A stretch of DNA of 64,000 nucleotides from Nymphaea colorata (taxonomy: Eukaryota; Streptophyta; Magnoliopsida; Nymphaeales; Nymphaeaceae): contig NC_045139.1 of NCBI RefSeq assembly GCF_008831285.2, positions 29,181,206 through 29,245,205 on the forward strand, given 5' to 3'. Positions 59,755 through 64,000 of the stretch are shown piece by piece. The position numbers and the translations under genes are program-made. A model generated the notes under the pieces. That model was not told where the DNA came from. It saw only the letters and a list, made by a program, of their open reading frames with translations, and did not search any database. How positions within the stretch are numbered: position 1 is the stretch's first letter; each line of letters begins with the position of its first letter.

Positions 59755-61035
59755 CTAAAGCACGTTTACGGGCTTGGGGTGATAGGGCTGCGCCTGTAAA
59801 GGTTCCAGGCACGGCCCACATTTATCGGCCGGCGGTTTGATCAACGAGTCGGCCGCGATGTTGACCGCCCTTTCGCTCCGGCAACCTAGAAGGCTCGGCC
59901 TCCTCTTGTTCGCGCCTTCTGGTATCGGCAGTCCCGGACCCGAACCCAAGCCCAAGCCCATGCCCCTACCATCAGCGCCTGACAGCCGGCCGACCAACTC
60001 TGACCCGTCGGCCATGCTTGCAGTCGCTACGCTCCACTCGATGCTAGCCTCGCTGGGCTCGTAGCAAGACGGCGACGCAGTGCTGGACATGGCGCGCCGC
60101 AGGTATGACCCGACTTGGCTCGACACCACGTCGAGCTCAAACAGGTCCGAGCTCGCATCGCTGGCTGCATCATCGTCGCGCGGTCCGGCGCCCGGCGACA
60201 CCACGTCCGCACGGCGTGAGGACAACCTCCGGCCGCTGGAAACTCTAGGGCCCACGTCCTCTGACCTGAATACCTCTATGGATATTCGAGGCTTCTGAAC
60301 ATCAGACCCGACTTTAGCGGGGATCTTTCCCGGCAAATTAGCGGTCGGAAATGTACCGGTCTCTTTCCTTGCCCTCTCGAACCTGCCGGATCTCAGCAGG
60401 AGTTCTGGAGGGAGCTTGAGGATCCGGTCCGCAGGATCCGATATGCCTAAGACGATACGTTTCGACAACGACTCAGTGTAACCGGATCGGATGTCGAAGA
60501 TCGGTTTTCGAGTTTCTTGGACCTTCACGTCGTCGGTCCGAACCGATTTCATCCCAGAGCAAGGGCATCCCATGAACACTATTCTGTTCTTCTGACGCTT
60601 CCCGTTGGGTCGCGGTTCGGTCCTCGGCTGGTGGCTCCGAAGGAGCGCGGCCTGGCTGTTGGCGCTCGACTCGGAGCTGCGACTGGGGGTCACCGGTTTG
60701 TAGACCCGCGGACTCAGAATCCCGAGACGCAACTGGCCGTCGTCCTCCCCTTTGAAGTACTTCTCGGCGCCGAAGACGCCGATCTCCTCGTCCTTGGGCT
60801 TGAGGCTGGGAAGGAAGGGGTTGCCAGGGCTGAAGAGACTCGGAGATGTGCCGGCGATGCCGACCGAGTCGGCAAGCTTCAAGACGACAGCAGGGCCGTC
60901 GACTCGATGGTGCTGGCGATGCCGGAAGGCGGGCGAGTCTCGGAGGTGCAACTGGGAGATGCCGGGCGTGATGGCCTTGCTGTAACTCGGAACCAGAGTT
61001 CCGTTGCCGTCGGCTGTGATCCTGAGGGTGGTCAT
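59755..61035 (-). CDS. PHYTOCHROME KINASE SUBSTRATE (PKS) family protein
   Basis: Minus strand, ATG 61033-61035, single exon, 426 residues, close to PKS1's size. PKS proteins are plasma-membrane-associated, bind phytochromes and phototropins, and act in phototropism, leaf positioning and light-dependent growth. Family signatures: E-I-G-V-F-G-A-E-K-Y-F at 84-94; a cysteine pair in F-M-G-C-P-C-S-G (lipid-anchoring cysteines in the family); the acidic S-D-A-S-S-D-L-F-E-L-D stretch; and S-P-S-C-Y-E-P-S-E-A-S-I-E-W-S-V-A-T-A-S. The frame is open upstream to an ATG at 61140, but M-T-T-L at 61035 matches the usual start M-V-T-L. The sequence is GC-rich relative to its flanks. Which PKS subgroup it belongs to is not decided. 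Confidence 0.92.
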   Translation of the reverse strand: MTTLRITADGNGTLVPSYSKAITPGISQLHLRDSPAFRHRQHHRVDGPAVVLKLADSVGIAGTSPSLFSPGNPFLPSLKPKDEEIGVFGAEKYFKGEDDGQLRLGILSPRVYKPVTPSRSSESSANSQAALLRSHQPRTEPRPNGKRQKNRIVFMGCPCSGMKSVRTDDVKVQETRKPIFDIRSGYTESLSKRIVLGISDPADRILKLPPELLLRSGRFERARKETGTFPTANLPGKIPAKVGSDVQKPRISIEVFRSEDVGPRVSSGRRLSSRRADVVSPGAGPRDDDAASDASSDLFELDVVSSQVGSYLRRAMSSTASPSCYEPSEASIEWSVATASMADGSELVGRLSGADGRGMGLGLGSGPGLPIPEGANKRRPSLLGCRSERAVNIAADSLIKPPADKCGPCLEPLQAQPYHPKPVNVL

Positions 61036-61061
61036 AGTTTTTATAGAGAAAGACAGACAAC

Positions 61062-61216
61062 GAGAATTTAGTTTGATGGCACAACACAGTTCCTCGCACA
61101 GAGAGAGAGAGATCAGAGAGATTGTAGTCTGATGGCACAACTCAGTGATTCACAGCTAGAGAGAGAGGGAGGGAGGGAGGGAGAGAGAGGAGGTGATGGA
61201 ACAACACAGTGGGAGA
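61062..61216 (-). repeat. Imperfect tandem repeat in the PKS leader
   Basis: TGATGGCACAACACAGT-like words occur at 61075-61091, 61131-61147 and 61195-61211 (second ACTCAGT, third GGAACAACACAGT), each followed by GA-rich sequence. Spacing is about 56-64 bp. Confidence 0.75.
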
Positions 61217-63560
61217 GATATAAATAGAAGAGTGACGTTGCATGGAACATTAGGGAAGCGATTAGGAGAAGATTTAATGGCGCTGAGTTACGAGACAGAA
61301 GGGGAGCGCACAGGGTGAAAATGTAGAGCCCATTCAATATTCATGGTCTTGATCGAGCTCCTGTAAAATGGGTTGGATTCGTGCTGTTCGCCCCCGATCT
61401 AGGACGTGGGTTTTGCTTTTGAAATTTTAATCAGTTAAAATTTGTTATTTTGCATTTTTGTTGTCTACATTTTGGATTCAAATTGCTGTCATGTCATGTG
61501 TGTGCATATATATATATATATATAATTTGTATTGCTGAAATTAGATCAAGTCAGATTGATCTCAAGGTAAAGAGGCAACTAACCTTGAAATCTCGAGTTA
61601 TTCCAGCTGGTTTCCCCATCAGCATTCCACATAATGATAAACTCCACAAAATGATAAGAACAAAGTAAACATGTTGAAGACCAATTTTTGGCTATGTAGT
61701 CAGATGCCAAGAACTTTGATTTTTCCTAATTTTTTACTGTAAATGTTGAGAAGATAATTTTACAAGAACACGCTTTGATTTCTGAAAGGGCATCCAAAAG
61801 CATGTTCACATTTTGAATATGTTAAATTTGACTGCCTGATTTACACATCAAAGAAGTTGTTAAATTAGGTCTTTCTTGTTATACAACCAAAAAACTGGAT
61901 GTTTCCACGGTAATAAATCAAAAAGTAAGTTCTGGACACCCTGACCGACGTCTCAACTTAATGATATTTGCAAGTTGCAGGTACCAAACTGCGATAATTT
62001 CAGTTTACTACTGACTCTGCTCTGATTAATGTTTAGGTAAAATTTACAAAACATGATATACACCACCAATAGTGTTCCCATTGTTCTCTATTTGGGCGAC
62101 TTTCTATTTTGTGTATGAAAATTAATCAAGAAGCACTATACAATATTTAATAAAATAAAAAATGCTTAATGTTCCTCATCCCCCTCCAGTATTTCTTAAT
62201 ATCAAGTTACTTGATATTAAAATAATGTTTTCGGATGTGTGAAAAAAGAAAAGGGGACCATGAAGCAGATGTGACATTATATAAACCACCAAGCACTTTC
62301 CACACTTTAATGAAATGGAAAAGGTGATTATGAATGAGGGGAATTTTTCCCCGATATTAACGTGCAAGGGCTGGGAGGGTGGTCCTTAAAAAAGTGGGTT
62401 CACGGTAGCTTGGTGAAGGAAAGGGCGTGGTTGGTTGGACGCAGTCACGGCCACCGCATCAATGCATGAGAGCGAGGGTTGGCGTCCTCGACCAGCCATT
62501 TTCATCACTTATGCTGCTAGTTAGCTGCCCCACATTTCCCTTTCACTTCCGTTAATACCTATGTAACAAACACTCCACATTTCACTTCATATAATGCTTT
62601 CTTTCATACTATATGTGTGCCAAAAGATCCTCTCTTTTTGTTTCTCTTTCTCTCTCTCTCTCTTGTTTTTGTATGTAGGAGACCTCTTGTCCTTAAATTT
62701 TGTTATATATTCCCATTTTATCGGCTCTCTCTCTCTCTCTCTCTCTCTCTCTAATATATATAACGCCTAATTGGTACAACATTTTTAACATTTTAAAGAC
62801 AATTTCTCCCTCTTTCTTTTTTGTCTATATAAACTTTTATTGCAGTTACTTTGTTGTGGAAAAAGCTTTAGATGGCCTTCATAGATAGACTCTATTTTTT
62901 CTGAGTGTTTCTGAATTATTTTCTCGGTGGTTATTTGTAATTTCTTATACATTACATCAATATTTGTGAATACCTAAAAAGTTAAGTAGTCATTTGTAAT
63001 TTTTTTTAAAACTTTAAGGCAATTTTGTGTTATTTTAACTCCAACTTTTTAATATGCAAGCTGGTAACAGTTCATTTCCAAAAAAAAAAAAAAAAAAACT
63101 AATTTTTTTTCTTTCATATCTAATATAGGATTTCAAAAATCTATCTAGCACATTTGTTTTTGTTGCTCTTGCAGTTGTGTTTGATAGTTTGGATCTCAGA
63201 TTCAAAGCTACATTAAAAAGTATATTTTGATAGACAACAAAGATTTTAAATCCAATATGCAGATTTAAGGTCGGTAGAAAATTCAAACTTAAATCCATAA
63301 GAATCTCAGAAGATCCACGAACACAACCCAAAATACTAACCAAACAAACACAACCCAATGATAATGAAACAAACACATGTTGGATCTCATTACCAGCGAT
63401 CTCACAATTGGACGCCTACGATCCAGCCAGCGAGCTTACTATTCTGACAGGGATCCAGATGAACCTGCCATTGGTTGGCTCGATTGGATCATTTCGTAAG
63501 CGGCGGCAAACCTGTGGCGGCCTCCCTCTCTCCTCTGCGTCTCTGAGAGAGGCAATCCGA
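61217..63560. other. Intergenic between PKS and GatA genes
   Basis: AT-rich, no gene seen. Simple repeats: (TA)n 61507-61523, (CT)n 62725-62752, A19 near 63080-63098. The last ~100 bp become GC-rich and form the GatA leader. Confidence 0.55.
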
Positions 63561-64000
63561 ATGCCTCCTTCCGTTATCCAAACGCCCCGATTCCTCCTCC
63601 ACCACCATCATCACCACCACCGCCACCAATGGCGTTTCCCACTCCCCTCCGCTTCAGACGCTCTCCACTCCCGCCGTCGTCTCCCCAGAAGGCCTCCTCC
63701 CTCCCACTCTTGGGTCAGGGCGTCTCACTCCCTGCCCGACACTCAAACACTCGTCTCTTCCTCCTCAAGCGCGAGCTCTAGCCCCCACCCCTCCTCCGAG
63801 ATTCTTCGGACCAGGGAAGCCCTCGTCTCCCGCCAGAAGACGGCCGTCGAGGTCGTGGAGGAGTACCTGGACAGGCTGCGGCGGACGGAGCCCCTTCTCC
63901 GATGCTTCCTCCACGTCGCCACCGAGGCCGCCCTCCGGGAGGCGGAGGACCTCGACCGGAGAATCGCCGGGGGCGAGGAGGTCGGGGAGCTGGCCGGCGT
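63561..64000 (+). CDS. GATA: Glutamyl-tRNA(Gln) amidotransferase subunit A, organellar (5' part)
   Basis: Frame from ATG 63561 is open to the window edge (146 codons). The first ~80 residues are Arg/Ser/Pro-rich with a run of seven His, as in an organellar transit peptide. From about 63792 the product matches the N-terminus of plant GatA: E-I-L-R-T-R-E-A-L-V-S, E-E-Y-L-D-R-L, R-R-T-E-P-L-L-R-C-F-L-H-V and G-E-L-A-G-V at the edge. GatA is the amidase of the GatCAB complex that converts Glu-tRNA(Gln) to Gln-tRNA(Gln) in chloroplasts and mitochondria. A second ATG at 63629 is in another frame and stops after about 50 codons. The catalytic Ser/Lys core would lie beyond the window. Confidence 0.85.
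   Translation, partial: MPPSVIQTPRFLLHHHHHHHRHQWRFPLPSASDALHSRRRLPRRPPPSHSWVRASHSLPDTQTLVSSSSSASSSPHPSSEILRTREALVSRQKTAVEVVEEYLDRLRRTEPLLRCFLHVATEAALREAEDLDRRIAGGEEVGELAG

Noticed and set aside
59837-61071. Plus-strand and other minus-frame open frames across the PKS gene
   Set aside because: Shadow frames of a GC-rich coding region; only the 59755-61035 minus frame has family motifs.
63629-63780. ATG at 63629 as the GatA start
   Set aside because: Its frame stops after about 50 codons and does not contain the GatA sequence, which is in the frame of ATG 63561.

Overview
This is nuclear DNA from a flowering plant. The evidence is canonical GT-AG introns, long (AT)n and (CT)n microsatellites, Ty3/gypsy chromovirus-type LTR retrotransposons with initiator-Met-tRNA primer sites, and plant-only gene families (phytocyanin/ENODL, PHYTOCHROME KINASE SUBSTRATE, QALGGH-type C2H2 zinc fingers). 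The species cannot be told from what I can see.

Positions 1-15715 are almost entirely two nested LTR retrotransposons. The outer element (B) has lost nearly all of pol and keeps a frameshifted gag; its 5' LTR starts before the window and its 3' LTR is 12967-15715. Element A (1177-10091) sits inside B's 5' LTR, flanked by a perfect 5-bp duplication CACCG. A carries a full-length gag-pol frame broken by two TAG codons and a decayed 3' end, and its 3' LTR has a private deletion of about 2 kb. B abuts the remnant of an early nodulin-like (phytocyanin) gene (exon 16665-17185).

Positions 17777-23874 hold a broken ECM29-like (proteasome adaptor) gene: nine or more recognisable exons with an in-frame stop, a lost splice donor, a missing central part and hAT transposon debris in an intron. 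At 24878-25467 a C2H2/EAR repressor-type zinc-finger gene lies between the arms of an inverted repeat of about 285 bp. Positions 26240-32000 are AT-rich repeat territory with a small inverted-repeat element (29512-29833) and a PIF/Harbinger-like element (29981-31708, TSD TAA). The Harbinger-like element carries transposase remnants and an exon encoding an RNase H1/caulimovirus-VI type hybrid-binding domain.

The right half holds the genes that look intact: SUV3-like organellar RNA helicase (32100-34998, +), SF3B1 splicing factor (38929-42735, +, with a 5'-UTR intron), sphinganine C4-hydroxylase SBH (47137-50767, + , two exons), a PHYTOCHROME KINASE SUBSTRATE homologue (59755-61035, -), and the 5' end of an organellar GatA amidotransferase gene running off the right edge (63561-64000, +). 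A decayed L1-type LINE (about 52380-56070) and anonymous intergenic sequence separate them. The genes are not an operon or visible cluster; they act independently in organelle RNA turnover, splicing, sphingolipid synthesis, light signalling and organellar translation.
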